The translations under genes and the position numbers were made by a program. Below are positions 24,176-36,631 of a DNA stretch of 64,000 nt, piece after piece (position 1 is the first letter of the stretch; each line of letters opens with the position of its first letter). Under the pieces are notes generated by a model. It ran no database searches, had not been told where the DNA came from, and saw only the letters and a program-made list of their open reading frames with translations. The stretch is from assembly GCF_002865645.1 (NCBI RefSeq), contig NW_020194555.1:868001-932000 (forward strand). The letters are read 5' to 3'. The stretch is from Hyaloscypha bicolor E (lineage: Eukaryota > Ascomycota > Leotiomycetes > Helotiales > Hyaloscyphaceae).

Positions 24176-26187
24176 ATGACCGAAGTCATCACTGATCCGA
24201 CTCTTCCTATACTCCACGGTCCATCCGACAAGGAGAAGAAGTATGACAGGCAGCTCCGTCTGTGGGCGGCTTCGGGTCAGCAGGCGCTGGAAGACGCACA
24301 CATTCTCCTGGTCAACTCCGGCTCCGGCACTGTTGGCGTAGAGACGCTCAAGAATCTCGTTCTTCCGGGTATGCCTGGAACCTCGCAGTCGTAGTCCTCA
24401 GCTGACGAGTATTAGGGATTGGCAAGTTCACCATTGCAGACGAAAACATGGTCGATCAAGCAGACCTCGGAGTCAATTTCTTTTTGGATGAGGATTGCTT
24501 GGGAAAACCAAGATCGGAGTGCTGCGTCAGGTTGCTGCAGGAGCTGAACCCGGATGTGAAGGGTGACTGGTTTCCCAAGAACAAGGTTAGCTTTCCATTC
24601 TTCAGACAGAGTTGGCACAATGCTTGAATGCTGTTCCGCGAAAATTGGTACATTGGTCGATCCAGCTTGTTCTGGTGAGAGATGGTACATTACGACCAAG
24701 ATTGATCCGCGAGAATTGGTACATTGCCCAAGCTAATATGGTGCCATAGGACGAGGCCATTGAACAGCTCTTCGACGGTACAATCAAATTCACGATGCTT
24801 CTCTATACTACTCCGATCGCACGGACTAGGATGGAGCTGTTGCAGGAGTATGGCCAGAAACACAGTGTACCTGTGATCGCCGTACATTCGGCAGGCTTCT
24901 ACTCATATTTCCGAATCAGCCTCCCTGCCAACTTCCCAATCGTCGATACACATCCCGATTCTACAGCCACCACCGACTTAAGACTGCTTACGCCGTGGGA
25001 GGAACTGTCAAATTTCGCTGCAAGCCTTACAGGAAACATGGAGAGCCTCAGCGCACATGAGCATGGACACATACCATACGTGGCACTACTGTTGCACTAT
25101 CTGGCCGAATGGAAACAAACCCACGGATCTTTCCCAAGTACATATAAGGAAAAGACGGCGTTCAGGAGTACGGTCGCAGCAGGAGCTCGAACCGATACTC
25201 CAGAAGGAGAAGAGGAGAACTTCGATGAGGCAGTTGCTGCTATTCTGAAGACCGTTTCTTCTCCAAGCATATCCAGCTCAGTGAGAGAAATGTTTAATTA
25301 CACGCCAAACGAGGTATGTCAGAGAGCCAATACCTCTTTGTCTCATCGCTAATCTCGTTCAGATGGAATCAACATCCAGCTTCTGGATCATTGCAGATGC
25401 CATAAAACAGTTCTATAAGAAACATAACGCCCTTCCTCTGCCAGGTTCTGTCCCCGATATGAAGGCCCAATCAACAGTTTACGTTCAGCTTCAAAACATT
25501 TACAAGGCCAAAGCTCGCCAAGATGTTGCGGAGGTCCTCGGAACGGTTCGGTCTCATCCGATGGGCAAAAATATTGATTCGGCTGAGATCGAAAGCTTTT
25601 GTAAGAACGCCGCTTTTATTAAGCTCATTCGTGGATCAGAGCCGTCCGAAGCTTCCCCTGCCAATATCAAAGTTCTCGCAGGTATGGCACAATCACTTGA
25701 CTTGCGTATGCCCATGGATACTAAAATAGAAAATAGAAAGGGAATTCGAAAATGACAGCCACGCACCCTTGACGGCCATACCTCTGTCACTCTTTCCAAT
25801 TTATCTATCCCTGAGGTGAGAGAATGACCCAGCTGTCCCGGAACAATTTCGTGTTCCGCTCCGGAGCAAACGTTCCATTTCTTCATTGAACATTGCTGAC
25901 TCCTTGCTTCCACTAGCGCAACGACCTCCCTCCCAACCTCAAATGTATCAGATATTATTGATACAATCAAGAATACCCTCCCTGACGCCGCTTCCACGCC
26001 ACGAATTATAGAGGCGGCTGAGGAGGTAGCCCGTGCTAATGGCGGTGAACTGCACAATATTTCGGCATTGACAGGCGGTATGGTCGCACAAGAAGTCATC
26101 AAGATCATCACGAGGCAATACATACCAATCGATAATACATGCATCTTCGACGGCATCACGAGCAGGATGCAAGTACTAAGAATATGA
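24176..26187 (+). CDS. ULA1: NEDD8-activating enzyme E1 regulatory subunit (APP-BP1/Ula1)
   Basis: One half of the heterodimeric E1 that activates NEDD8/Rub1 for cullin neddylation; it pairs with the catalytic Uba3. Six exons: 24176-24368, 24416-24585, 24750-25313, 25363-25681, 25737-25815, 25917-26187, giving 531 aa, normal for the family. The start [20 protein letters not shown] and the following [20 protein letters not shown] are the ThiF/E1 fold with a degenerate nucleotide loop, as expected for this subunit. [10 protein letters not shown] and VNFFLD are conserved E1 words. The C-terminus has the E1-type segment [20 protein letters not shown]. The catalytic Cys of Uba3 is absent, as it should be. 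Intron 2 (24586-24749) is 164 bases, three times its neighbours, and carries a repeated 20-base unit. Confidence 0.9.
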
Positions 26188-29100
26188 CCAGGTCTGGAAG
26201 GTGCAATGGCGAATTACGACGAGGTTTATGACGGAATGAAAAGCGAGCATCTGTGGCGTTAGCTACGTCTTGATTGTACACGACCAAGCTCGAGCAAGGA
26301 CCTCGGTCTGAGAACATACTGCAAACCCTAAGCTTATTTCATGGAGTCTACATGGTCCCCGGTCATCTGAACCCGACTGTATCGCAGGAAGCTCCACAAA
26401 ATCACTTTAGAGAAGTACATATCACATGAGCCTCACCCCTCTGTTTTGGATAACCTACTGTAGCAAAAGCCAGCAGTTATCACTGGTTGCAAGTCATGTT
26501 ATCTGATGAGCTCCTCACTCGCCACAAATCATTTTATCCCCCCAAGCGCAGGTACAAGGTATGGAGTGGTACAGGACGAGCCTTCCCTAGGTACGATTTG
26601 AAATATGATATGTTGCTATTTTGATGGCTGAAGTGGGGGTTTCAGCACTACCCCTGCTGTCAAGTCACAACACCGGTCTCCCCCGCCCGCCCTCAAACCT
26701 TTTCATCGGTTCCAAACTTCACTTTTTCCTTCTCACCAATACACATTCTTCCCTCCAAAGATAACACATTCTTTCTGTCGGCAACGCATGCCTAGCTTGA
26801 GCCATGACATTTGCTCCGTACCCTACCGTACCATATCCAATATCCTCCTTGGCGAGTGGCTGAGCTGGCCGCTTCCCAGATTATCGCCTGCCCTGGAATG
26901 GCTTGATTCGAAGATATGAGCGAAGAAGGGAGACCGCATCCTCCCTCCGGCGGCTTCTCGCCGTTTCTATTTTATTTTCCTCCAAGCACCGAAAGTACCG
27001 GCGTTCCCCTCGCCCGCAACATGCCTAAATGTCATCCCCATAAAGTATCTCAACCCCAGATTTCGGGGGTACCGGTAAGCTTTAGTTTGTCCTGGACATG
27101 TGGTTGTGTTAGCCGCTGTACTGTCAGCTGGTTGATGGTGGGTGTGGAGGGGCTGGTATGCATTGTGCTCTGCATGCATTGCCCGGCCTTTCATGGTTGC
27201 CTGCCTCCACCTGCAGAGAGTTAAACAGCAGACGGCATGCCAATGGTGGAGGCACTCGAGGTGAGTGTGTGTCTGCTGCAGGATAGAGAGACAGGTAACC
27301 AACAGCGTGTGCGTGCTGGAGGTGGAGGGGAAGTGGTGGCCCTTGCAGGAAAGGGGTGAGCCAGCCGGCCCCAAGCTTTCAATATGAACGTGTTTGAGTG
27401 GACAAGCTCTGGAGGTGCACCGAACCATGCAGTGTGTTTGATGCCCTCGGCAGTGGGCCTCGCCGCTGCTTGCAAATTTAATCTAGTTTTCAGGGTGTGA
27501 AGAGGTTGGAAGTTGGAGGCCCCTGATGATCGGTGGAGGTGTGGAGGCCGCTGGAGAGGTGTGGTGATACGAGGGGGCAGGTGGAGTGATGTTGATATTG
27601 GATGTTGACGTTAGGTCTCGGGCCAGAGCCGGCGAGGCGATCTGGATGCTCCGGTTTGTCACTTTGTAGACAGGGGGAATGGCCAGGTGCACGACGTTTA
27701 GGAGACATGACAGAGACAGACGGTATGCGTGTGCACCTCGTCTGGATGGATGTAGCTAAGTGTACCAAGCTTTTGTCTTCCTGGATACCCCCAAAATAAA
27801 TGGAGAAGTCCCCTTTTCACAGTAAGTGCTGTCGGAGGGAGAGTTTTTCTCGCCATTGTGGATGTTGTGAGGAGCATGGCGTTCTAGGGACGAGAGCACT
27901 TCCCAGTCTGTTCGCGGGTCAATATCACCTTTGCAGCTTTTGACTCAGATGCCTGTATATGTTAATCTTGCATGCTTCTCCAGAGGTGTGGGGGAAGGGG
28001 TTGTTAGTGGGTCCGAATAGTGACATGGAGTTACAAACGAGAGCGAGGTACCTCCAACAAACTTGATGTTACGCTCCCTTCTTTCAAATGATGTACCGGT
28101 CTGACTCGACCCAGTTCTTCGCTGGCGATCATCTCGCAGAAACTTGGTAGCATACCTGCCGGACACTCTCATCTCCCATCTCACACCACACAAAGCCTCA
28201 AGATCTCAATTGCTACCTTATCCAAGATGGATCTTCCTTCATCTCACTCCACTCAACCCTTTAACTCCTCATTCAAACCTTATCCAAGATCATTTCCCTC
28301 TCATTATACCCTTTCCTCGTTTTCGGTTCCTCCCGACTGCGCATCTATCCCCGTCTATTTACCCACCCTCCCGGGCCATCCCCTCCCCATTGTCTCTCAA
28401 AATACTCATCCCATCATCTCATCTCATCTCCCAACACTAACCCTCTTCTATCCGCCTCTTTCCGTCCCCGTCCAACCTCGGTCAAACTCTAACTCTAACC
28501 CTATTTTCATCCACAATATATACAAGCTGCACCTCATCTCATCAAGTTTGAACATCAAATTAACCTTGAGTTCCATTGCATCTGCACTTGCAGTCAATAT
28601 AATATATTTCCATGACGCCACCATCACTCCCTACTCACCCCAATCTCTTGATTCTATTCTTTCTCTCTTGAATGGAAGCGAATGCAACCCAATGCAAGCG
28701 ATTCAATTACATTCGATTAATTCTGCGCGGGATACCCCACGCCCGCACACCTCCTTTCCACCGCCTCAAATCAGCCTAAACCCCACACCCTTCAATCAAC
28801 CAACTTTCCCCAGCTGCCCTCCCCTTCCACCCAACTCAATGACGCCCGGTATCTCGGTGCGTGGCCGGAAGACCTCGAATGCGGCCTGGCAAGCCGTAAG
28901 ATCGGCCTGGTTGGGCATGAAGACTAGATGACCCCGGTCTGATACCCACTGCAGAAACTCCTCTGCTCCACGTGGCGGGAGGGATCACCATCTATCTATC
29001 TATTTTTGCCTGCCTCCATTGGCACAATGTCCACGGCCTCCAAACTCCCTTACCTGCTTATTGGAAGAATACAGGCATTCGGTATTAAGGCACCAGGAGG

Positions 29101-29609
29101 AGGAGGTCAGGGTCAAATCTGGAATCTGGGCTACGTTTAGATTCAGGGTGCGATATGAGACGAGACGTTTGGAACGCAAGCAAGATAAAGGTTAATGATC
29201 AATTCATCTGTTCAATGAAGACTTTTGTATTGGGAATGTGCAAGTGCATGTTCATGACGAACGGGGTATGGTGATAACTAACTAGTGACTAGCGAATTTT
29301 GTAAGAGAAGCAGGCAGGCACCAGGAGGCTAGGGCTCGTGGCCCGATGCGTTTTGGGGGAGTAATGTGATAGAATAGAAGTAGAAAAAGCGAACGTGAAA
29401 GATAGCACATGGGGTATGGGGTATGGATGTGCAAGAAAGCAAAGCAAGAGCAAAAACTCCGGAGATCCGCTTCCCAAGCCAGTCAGTCATGCCCGTATAT
29501 ACGTGTATTACCATCCAAATCCATCCGTCCTTCCCGCCACCGTACCGCCATAAATGCAGCCCCGGAAAACGCCAAGAAAAAACCCTGAAAACCTAAAATA
29601 AGATGTCGT
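26188..29609. other. long intergenic region
   Basis: 3.4 kb between convergent genes. No gene is well supported. The longest plus-strand frame is 28227-28931 (234 codons), in a C/T-rich stretch; its product is dominated by Pro, Ser and Leu as expected from base composition, although the last 30 codons (from ATG at about 28842: MTPGISVRGRKTSNAAWQAV) look more protein-like. Treat as non-coding unless transcripts show otherwise. Confidence 0.4.
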
Positions 29610-32127
29610 TCATTGAGGTGTCATGTAGCTGCCGTCGAAGTTGGCGATGCCGCCACTGTCGTCGAATTCCATGCTGGGCAGGCCGTCATAAGGCATGTCG
29701 AGCCCGTCTGGCAGATTGCTCCACAGCATTCCGTCGAGATCCCAGATGCTCCCCTGGTCCAAGAGCATCATCGCGTCCTCGGCAATCATACCCCCTTGGT
29801 GCGCGTGCATGTTCTCCACTATGTGTCCATTCACGCCGTTCATTCCATTGGGCCCGTTCATCATGTGCATCCCGTTCACGCTGTTTACTCCATGGACTCC
29901 GTTCGTGAGACTCATGCCGTTAACGTGACCGTTCACACCGTTGACCACTGCAGGTCCCAACCGCGGACTCGGCTGCCTTGTCGACGGCCGCTTGCTGGCC
30001 TCGTACATCTTGGCCACAACCTCGCGACTCCGTCGCGCAGCAAGAGACCAATCAGCCAGGCCCTCGAACGCCTCGAGCACAACCTCGATCTGGGCCTGGC
30101 ACTCGCGTACCTGCTGCGTATTCCAGGATTCCCAGAATATGGTCACGAGGGGGATCATGACAGCCTGGTACATGAACCAGACGCCATTCCAGCCGAGCAT
30201 CTGATTGGGCGTCCATTCACGCGCGATGTCCTCGATCGTCTCCTTGGCGATGGCCCGGCATTTTGCCACGGATTCTAGCTCCTCCTGGCTGGCTGAACCT
30301 TCATTTCCGCGATTCGCAAGGTTGAGTAGAACGGGCCTGTAGAGCACTATGCGAAGGTTTTGGTACCGCCATTTCATGACTGAACGTGAGGTGTAGATCG
30401 ATTCCGGGCACGGCTCTGTGGACCGGAGGAGCCATGGGAGATTGTCGTGCCATTCTACCAGTTGCCGGTCGAAATGTTCACGATCTTCAGATCGCATGAG
30501 TGGAGTTTGAGCGAGCACGTCTTGAATTTGCGTAGCTATTTTGCAGAATTTGATGTTCTCAGTAAGGGGGATGATTCCTATGTGCTGGCCAATGACATTC
30601 TAGATAATATTAGTCAAGTGTAAACGAGGGAGACTTTTGCACTGACTGGATTACGGGTTCCTTCTGGAGCATGGATGGAGATGCCAGGTCCCCATCTTCC
30701 CATTGAAGGTCGTCCCAAAGTAGTAGATGCCCAGGTGTCAAGGCAGAATAAGCTCCACCAAGTCCTTCGTCTTTGTTCAATTATGGCAGTGTTCGCATTG
30801 CCGGGCTCGGGAGGACTTTCTCTATGTAGACCCATGGCGCAGGCCATTCTGAGAGCTGCACCAAGTATAGCATTTGCCATGTTTGGTCTGTTGATATAGT
30901 GAAGATAGTAGCCTCCCATCAGTATAAATGCTTGCAAGGTCTCCAATTGCCCACTGCCAAAAGTGTCAATCCCAAGGTGATCTTTAGCATTGTTGTAGAA
31001 CGTGACATGGCTGTGATCATCCGACTTGTTGGCAACTATGCTGCCCATTGAGAAGACCATATTGAGTAATGCTAGCCACGGGGGGTCATTTCGCCGCCCG
31101 CTAAGGTAATCCGCTCTGAAAGCTGGCTCATCGAGGAGCGGCACAAATATTTGGACCCGATTGAAGTACGCATCGATGAGAGTCTGGCCCTCGGAAGACC
31201 ATGCAATTGGGGACAAGGTCGGCCTGACAGAACTTCCTGGTCGCGGTGTAGGATGATTGCTGACACTCAGTTGTTTGTTGTGGCCATTGCTTGGAGGTCC
31301 AAGGAATGATCGAAGGGCTGGTGCAACCTTGAGCATCACCAGGAACGCAGCTTTGATTGAGGTTACGCCCAGATAAGAAGTTTGTCTATCCACCGAAAAC
31401 GACAAAGCATTCACGTCGTCCGCCTCAGCTGGTATAGGATCCCGATTCCGTCGTTCCTCGTCCCATTCTGTATCTTGGCTCGGTATTTGTTCGAGGTGTG
31501 CGAGGCTTCGGTCGTCGTCCGATGTTGAGGCGATCGGGGACTGGAATTCGCCTTGTGAGACAGGCGACGTATTCGAGCCAGTTGGCGATCGCTGTGAGGG
31601 CGCACTTTGGGGACCAGTGCGATCAAGCAGAGAGATGAGTTCTTGCCGTGAGAGGGGCAGCAGCGATTGTGCATCTCGGGTAGGATATAATCGTTGGAGG
31701 ACGGTTCGGCATTCTTCTAGAGATTGGGAGAGCGCATCGAGAGTTCTGTCACGTCGTCAGCAACTGCCCCGGCACGGCAGACTGGAGTTGCACACTTCCT
31801 AGAAGGAATGACCCGTTGGCGATGCTTGTCATAGTAACATGGCTTCGGAGACCTGCACCCCAGGCATTGTCCACAGGGCTGTCGTCCATCGCAGCGGATC
31901 TTCCGCCGTTTACATTCTGCACAAGCGTGGGGTGTCGTTATTCGTTTGCTTACGCCGTTCGTGGTAGGCTTGGGAGCTTCTTGGGCGTTTTCAGAGAGAG
32001 GCCGAGGCGGCGCAAGTCCTTGAACTATTTGAAAAAGCAATTGTTAGCATTTACTGAGTTGGAGAAGTAGTGGTGGTCCGTTCTCACAAGTGTGGAACAT
32101 CTTCGATGATCCAAGTGACTGAGGCAT
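29610..32127 (-). CDS. Zn2Cys6 transcription factor with fungal-specific middle domain
   Basis: Nuclear regulator of 785 aa. Minus-strand exons: 32127-32088, 32024-31796, 31745-30647, 30599-29610; three short introns, all in phase. The zinc cluster at about residues 45-75 reads ACAECKRRKIRCDGRQPCGQ followed by CLGCRSPKPC, fitting Cys-x2-Cys-x6-Cys-x5-Cys-x2-Cys with a longer spacing to the final Cys. The middle (about residues 250-560) is a typical fungal_trans domain: LIDAYFNRVQIFVPLLDEPA, LGAALRMACAMGLHRE, RRRTWWSLFCLDTWASTTLG. The C-terminal part has an Asn-Gly-rich repeat (VNGH, MNGPNGMNGVNGH and variants) then an acidic tail. The overall plan recalls regulators of plant-polysaccharide genes (XlnR/CLR-1 type), but that is recollection, not proof. 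The 5' intron between codons 13 and 14 decides the start. Confidence 0.85.
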
Positions 32128-34147
32128 GAGGAGACTGCAATCGGCCCACGGCACACAGTTCTCACCACCCCTTTTTGAGGTGACAAGAGGAATCGACCCC
32201 ACTGTGCGATCTCTTAGGATCTTGGTAGAAAAACGATCTGCGACGCAGTGGTTGCAACTCGAGACGGGCAGTTCTCGCGGTAGCGGTGACTCTCACTGTG
32301 GGGAAGATGCGATTTAAACTTCCGCGAACACGGGATCTCGGCAGCTGCAGCAAAAGTGTGTAAGAGCTGACAGCCAGATCCAGGGCTTCTGTCAGGACCT
32401 ATTTTGCGTTCAAGCGGCAGACGGAGAATGGCTGGTAGCTAGTCGCAATCAGATTTGATCGACCAGGGGCCGTCGTCTGGGGCGCGTTGATGCGAGATGC
32501 ACTGCAACAACGGTGAGGAAGTTTAGGGAGTGGAGTAAGTGAGGGAGCGGCACGATCCTTTCCTTCCCTGCTATGTTGGACAAGAGCAAGTTAAGAGATC
32601 TTCGATACCGGTTTCGGGATTGGTGGTGAAAGACGAGTGTGCAACAGGTTGGGAGAGCAGGTGCATGGGTGCAAAGGGCTGCAATCTGGTTGCTTTAATA
32701 GTTTGACTTGGCTTTAACTTCACGAACGGTACATAGCCGTATGAGGCTTGCTAATAAATCCTGTTATAAGGCGTGGGGAGAACGCCCACTGGGATAAGTT
32801 CACCCCAGATCGTGAGAGCCTGGGGGTGGGAGGGCACAGTCTCCTGGGGGGGTTCCCATCGAAGCCCAGGTCGCCGAGCATCGTACAATTATGGCGTATG
32901 TAGAGGATGGCGAGAACGAGCAGGAGAACTAGTAACGAAAGGGGAAGGGTGGGCAGGCAGGGGGGAGAGATGTGGTTTCGTGACTTTCGAAGGAATGAGG
33001 TGCAGCGGTCGGTACCAAAGAATGATGGAATTCCTCTCCGCTACTTCTTCAAGGCTTCTAGCCGCAAATGTTATTCTGAGGGTCTGGGCAGGGTCTGGGC
33101 GACTCGCAGGCAGGTGTGGCCACTGGCAAGTCCTCTTTTCGCTTGGGCGACTTTCATCTGAACGGGCTGCACGCCCATGGTCCAATCCATGCGACCCCTT
33201 CTTCCCCACACTGATCCCCAGTCCCCATCGATGTGCTTCACCGCCTGAGTTGTAGGGCACGGCCCTGCGGAGAAACGCTGGTGGTAGGTGCATGGCACTG
33301 ATCCTACATGCCGGCGTAGTCACTCAACACAGCAGGAAGCCACCCCCCACATCTATCAAAGTTCCCGTTTCAGTTCCTCCCTCCTTCTCCCACTGTTGTC
33401 CGTTTTGGAACACCCCATTTCAATTATCAGGCTGCTATGTTTCTAACCTTACGAGCCCGCCCCAAAAGTCCCTTTTTTGGGCATTTCGCTAAGAAACAAA
33501 CGCCAAGCCCAATTTTGTGCCTTTTATTATTTACTAAGTCGTTTTATAGGATTTTCAAAACTCACTCTAGCTTCTTTAATTATGTACGTATAAATTGTAA
33601 AAGGTCACAATTAATAGTTGTTGCATATTTGTTAAGTAAAGTAGGAGGCTTTGGCGATGCCTGAAGGGCTCGTTACCCCGTAACTGCCGCTCATGCCGCT
33701 TTGTCCACGCCGTCCCGGCTCTGTGGCACCACGAGTGACTCTGTAACTTGCGCAGATTGATTAAAAAGCGCGAATCTTCTACGAAGTTAGATGTCTTGCA
33801 TGACCACGTATCAGCTCCTCCTTGCCAAAAACATACCATTGTCCCAGCTTCTGCAAGCCAAACATCGTCTGGCCACCTACGATTCTCAGTCCCAGCCACA
33901 CATGTGATATGTGGCGGGCTAACTTATGTACATGATCGAAAACGAGAACGAGGTGCGCTTAATAGGGGTCTGAGGACTGTGATCAAGTAGTTCTCTTGTT
34001 AGCTGTGGCAAGTGAGACAGCTAATTAAGGTTTCTATGCTCACATATTGCATTCGGTGTCCAGTACACTCGCCCCCTTTTTCGTTAAAATAAGGCGGGCA
34101 AACCACCAGTGCCGAGCGGGGGATCTCCGCGCCCGATTTGCCTCCTA
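32128..34147. other. long upstream region of the regulator
   Basis: 2 kb with no supported gene; several frames overlap at 32773-33323 on both strands without motifs. Large promoters are common for fungal regulators of this type. The last 600 bases become more AT-rich. Confidence 0.4.
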
Positions 34148-34562
34148 GAAGGGTTCCCTGGCCAACCAGCCTCTCACAAATCAAACCACTCACTAATTAT
34201 TTTGGCTTGCAAGATTGTCAGAATAATCTTTACTCTATAGCAACAATCTATATAGCAATTTAAACTACTTTTATAAGTTTATCCGTTGCATTTTTTTGCT
34301 GCTAGATTAATGATTGAAATAGGGTTTAAAGCTTGAATTTACGCGGCCCGCTATTCTAAAAATTTAGCGAGGAACTCAAAAATCTCAAAAGCTACATTTC
34401 GTAGTTTATAATAATATAATAGCAAACTCTTTTTTGCTATAATATACATTTTCTTAGATTTATCAATCTAATTTCTTAATATCTTTAGTTTTACTTGCAA
34501 ACATTACGTGGTTGAATTGTAAAACGATTATTTCAAGTGGCCAGTTGACCAGGGAACCCTTC
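34148..34562. mobile_element. MITE-like element with TA target duplication
   Basis: A 415-base segment bounded by 24-base terminal inverted repeats. The left end starts GAAGGGTTCCCTGGCC and the right end, read on the other strand, starts GAAGGGTTCCCTGGTC. The two arms match at 21 of 24 positions and all differences are transitions. A TA dinucleotide flanks both sides (34146-34147 and 34563-34564), as for Tc1/mariner and pogo elements. The interior is AT-rich and has no reading frame, so it is non-autonomous. Confidence 0.65.
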
Positions 34563-35589
34563 TACCATGAATGGCGCCCGCCTCGACCCTCGTCCAGCTG
34601 GTCCACCACCGCCGCAATGTACGGAGTATTCTATTGTCCGCGGCATGGCGCGCTGCCCAATGGAGCTCAGCCAAGATCAGATTGAAGAAGGGCTTTCAGT
34701 GGGCCACAGTCGTGAGCCGTCTGGACGAGAAATGCTTCTTCGGAGCCTTGTTGGGATATGACCTGTACAACATCAAGAATCCACGATCTCTGGGGCTCTC
34801 CAGGGCCGTGTATGGACCAATCATTGCATGAATTTCCGAATTGGTACATACGAGGGCGATCCAGGGTGCAGCAAGGCAGGACCGTCAGGGAGGATCGCGT
34901 GGAGTCCTTGTCATCTCCAGGGATTTTGAAGAAGTGAAACGCGAAAACGCGGGGGCGGCAAGTAACATGTCACTCCCCTATGCCCCCCATGCCCTTAGCA
35001 GGGCGTTGATCGACTTAACGATGTCGTGTTAAAGGGCACCCTTTATCCGACGAACTGCTCTTTTAGCCAGCGAATCCCTGTCAGCGTACCGCACTTTAAC
35101 CCAGCACTTTTGGTGTCTAGGATACCTTATGATCCGTCGCCTCAACCTGCATCAGAGTCGCGTTTCTTTCATTCAAGCCTCATGAGATCGTGCTGAAATC
35201 TCCCTCGAGACGGTGTCGACGAATGCACTCCCCTCCTTCTGAAACGTATTCTCCTTGCTAACTGTCCCGTTGGAATGGGAACCCAGAGACAGACTTTGCG
35301 CGGCAAGTTAGTCAAAGCAACAATTTCCGACGAATAACGCAGCTTGGTATATTCTTCGCCCTGTCTCGGACCGTACTCGTTGTAGAATAATAGGTCAGCC
35401 AAAAATGTAAGCACTGCTGTGTGGTGGCCTGAGCCGGCTCGGCGTTGGAGCTCAAGTTCGGGACTTGTGATACTTCGGCAAGGGCCTCGATATTATTTGC
35501 TGAAGGCTGAAAGTTTACGGAAAGCCGTAAGAACGTGCGAGAAACCCAAAACGTGCATCCCGCTTGCCTGCTTCACCGTACCAAAAATC

Positions 35590-35785
35590 GCCCTCGCTTG
35601 CCGACTACGCCCAAGCCGACGCCCACGCCCAAGCCCACGCCCACGCCCACTACCACGCCCCTCCACCTCTCTCTAAGCCTCTACCATTGCTTAAAATATT
35701 TTCTCTCTCTTCAGTTCTTATATATATAAGTATAAGGGTAGGAGAGGGGCAGGGGGAGGGGGAGGGGGAGGGGGAGGGAGGGTAC
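35590..35785. repeat. C-rich and G-rich hexamer repeats
   Basis: A run of CCCACG/CCCAAG-type hexamers (about 35605-35670) is followed 70 bases later by a GGGGGA tandem (about 35744-35783). The G-rich tract has enough G-runs to fold as a quadruplex, and the two tracts could in part pair with one another. No coding signal is convincing here. Confidence 0.6.
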
Positions 35786-36204
35786 GGTCGTATGGAAAGC
35801 GGGAACTGGAAAATGAACTTCAAGAGTCGCGCGGAAGCGCTATAATTATAGGGCTATCACCGCTAAATTCTAGGCTATAGGCCCTGAACACTGATGATTA
35901 AATTTAATTTTTTTTGAGTACGACACAGCATTTTTAGGAGACTAGCGGAGTGGTGAACGATGAAAGCGCGTTTCGCAAAGTTCGCTTGGACTAGTGATCT
36001 TACTGCTTTCCGTGTAACGTTGAGCTGCTGGTGCTTGCTGCCGTTACTGGCTGCCATACTTGCTGCCGATACTGTGCCAGTGCACCCTCAGAGGACCCAA
36101 CCTCGGGAGCCACAACCCTAACCAGATCGCCGGCTACAGTAAATCCGGGACGCCACCAACCGATCTAGACCTCAGTAATCCCCATTTAGTAACTTTCTGG
36201 AAGT

Positions 36205-36631
36205 TTGTGAACTTCGACGGCTGCTTTGGCTCTGTTACCTGCTGCGACTATTGCGTTGGCGGGAGGAAACTTTGTTTCAAGAGAAGCAATTGAAATCGTT
36301 TTAGGTAACCGAGCAGCTCACCTGCAGTCTGCAGCACTTGACTTGGGAATGGAGTCGTATCTGAATTTCAAGGTGCGTCCCTGTGGAAAGAAAGATGGAA
36401 TTTCTCAAAATTAGCTTCCGAGCTCCTCGAGGCTCGACCGCATATACTTTGCTCTATTCATTAAGTCGACAGATTCCAATGCTTTGGGATTATTATCCAG
36501 ACCTGAAACACCTGGTTCACGCCCTCATCACTTTTCACAATAAGCACGACGTGGACGTGTATCAATTCTTCGTTGAGCTGCCAGAGTCGTGGGATATTCC
36601 ATGGGGAAAACTCTATTCTGACGAAAGTTAA
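36205..36631 (+). pseudogene. 3' fragment of an unidentified gene
   Basis: The frame reads protein-like text (ALAGGNFVSREAIEIVLGNR, then SAALDLGMESYLNFK), meets a good donor (GTGCGT at about 36373), and after a TCGACAG acceptor (about 36471) continues in frame as IPMLWDYYPDLKHLVHALIT to a stop at 36629-36631 (ending GKLYSDES). Upstream the frame is closed by a stop and no earlier exon or start can be found, so only the end of a gene seems to remain. Family not recognised. Confidence 0.35.

Noticed and set aside
28485..28505. Telomere-like words (aactctaactctaaccct)
   Set aside because: Only two or three imperfect units within C/T-rich DNA; not a telomere or interstitial array.
28227..28931. 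234-codon plus-strand frame
   Set aside because: Lies in a C/T-rich stretch, the product mirrors base composition, and no motif or intron supports it. Kept only as a remark in the intergenic entry.
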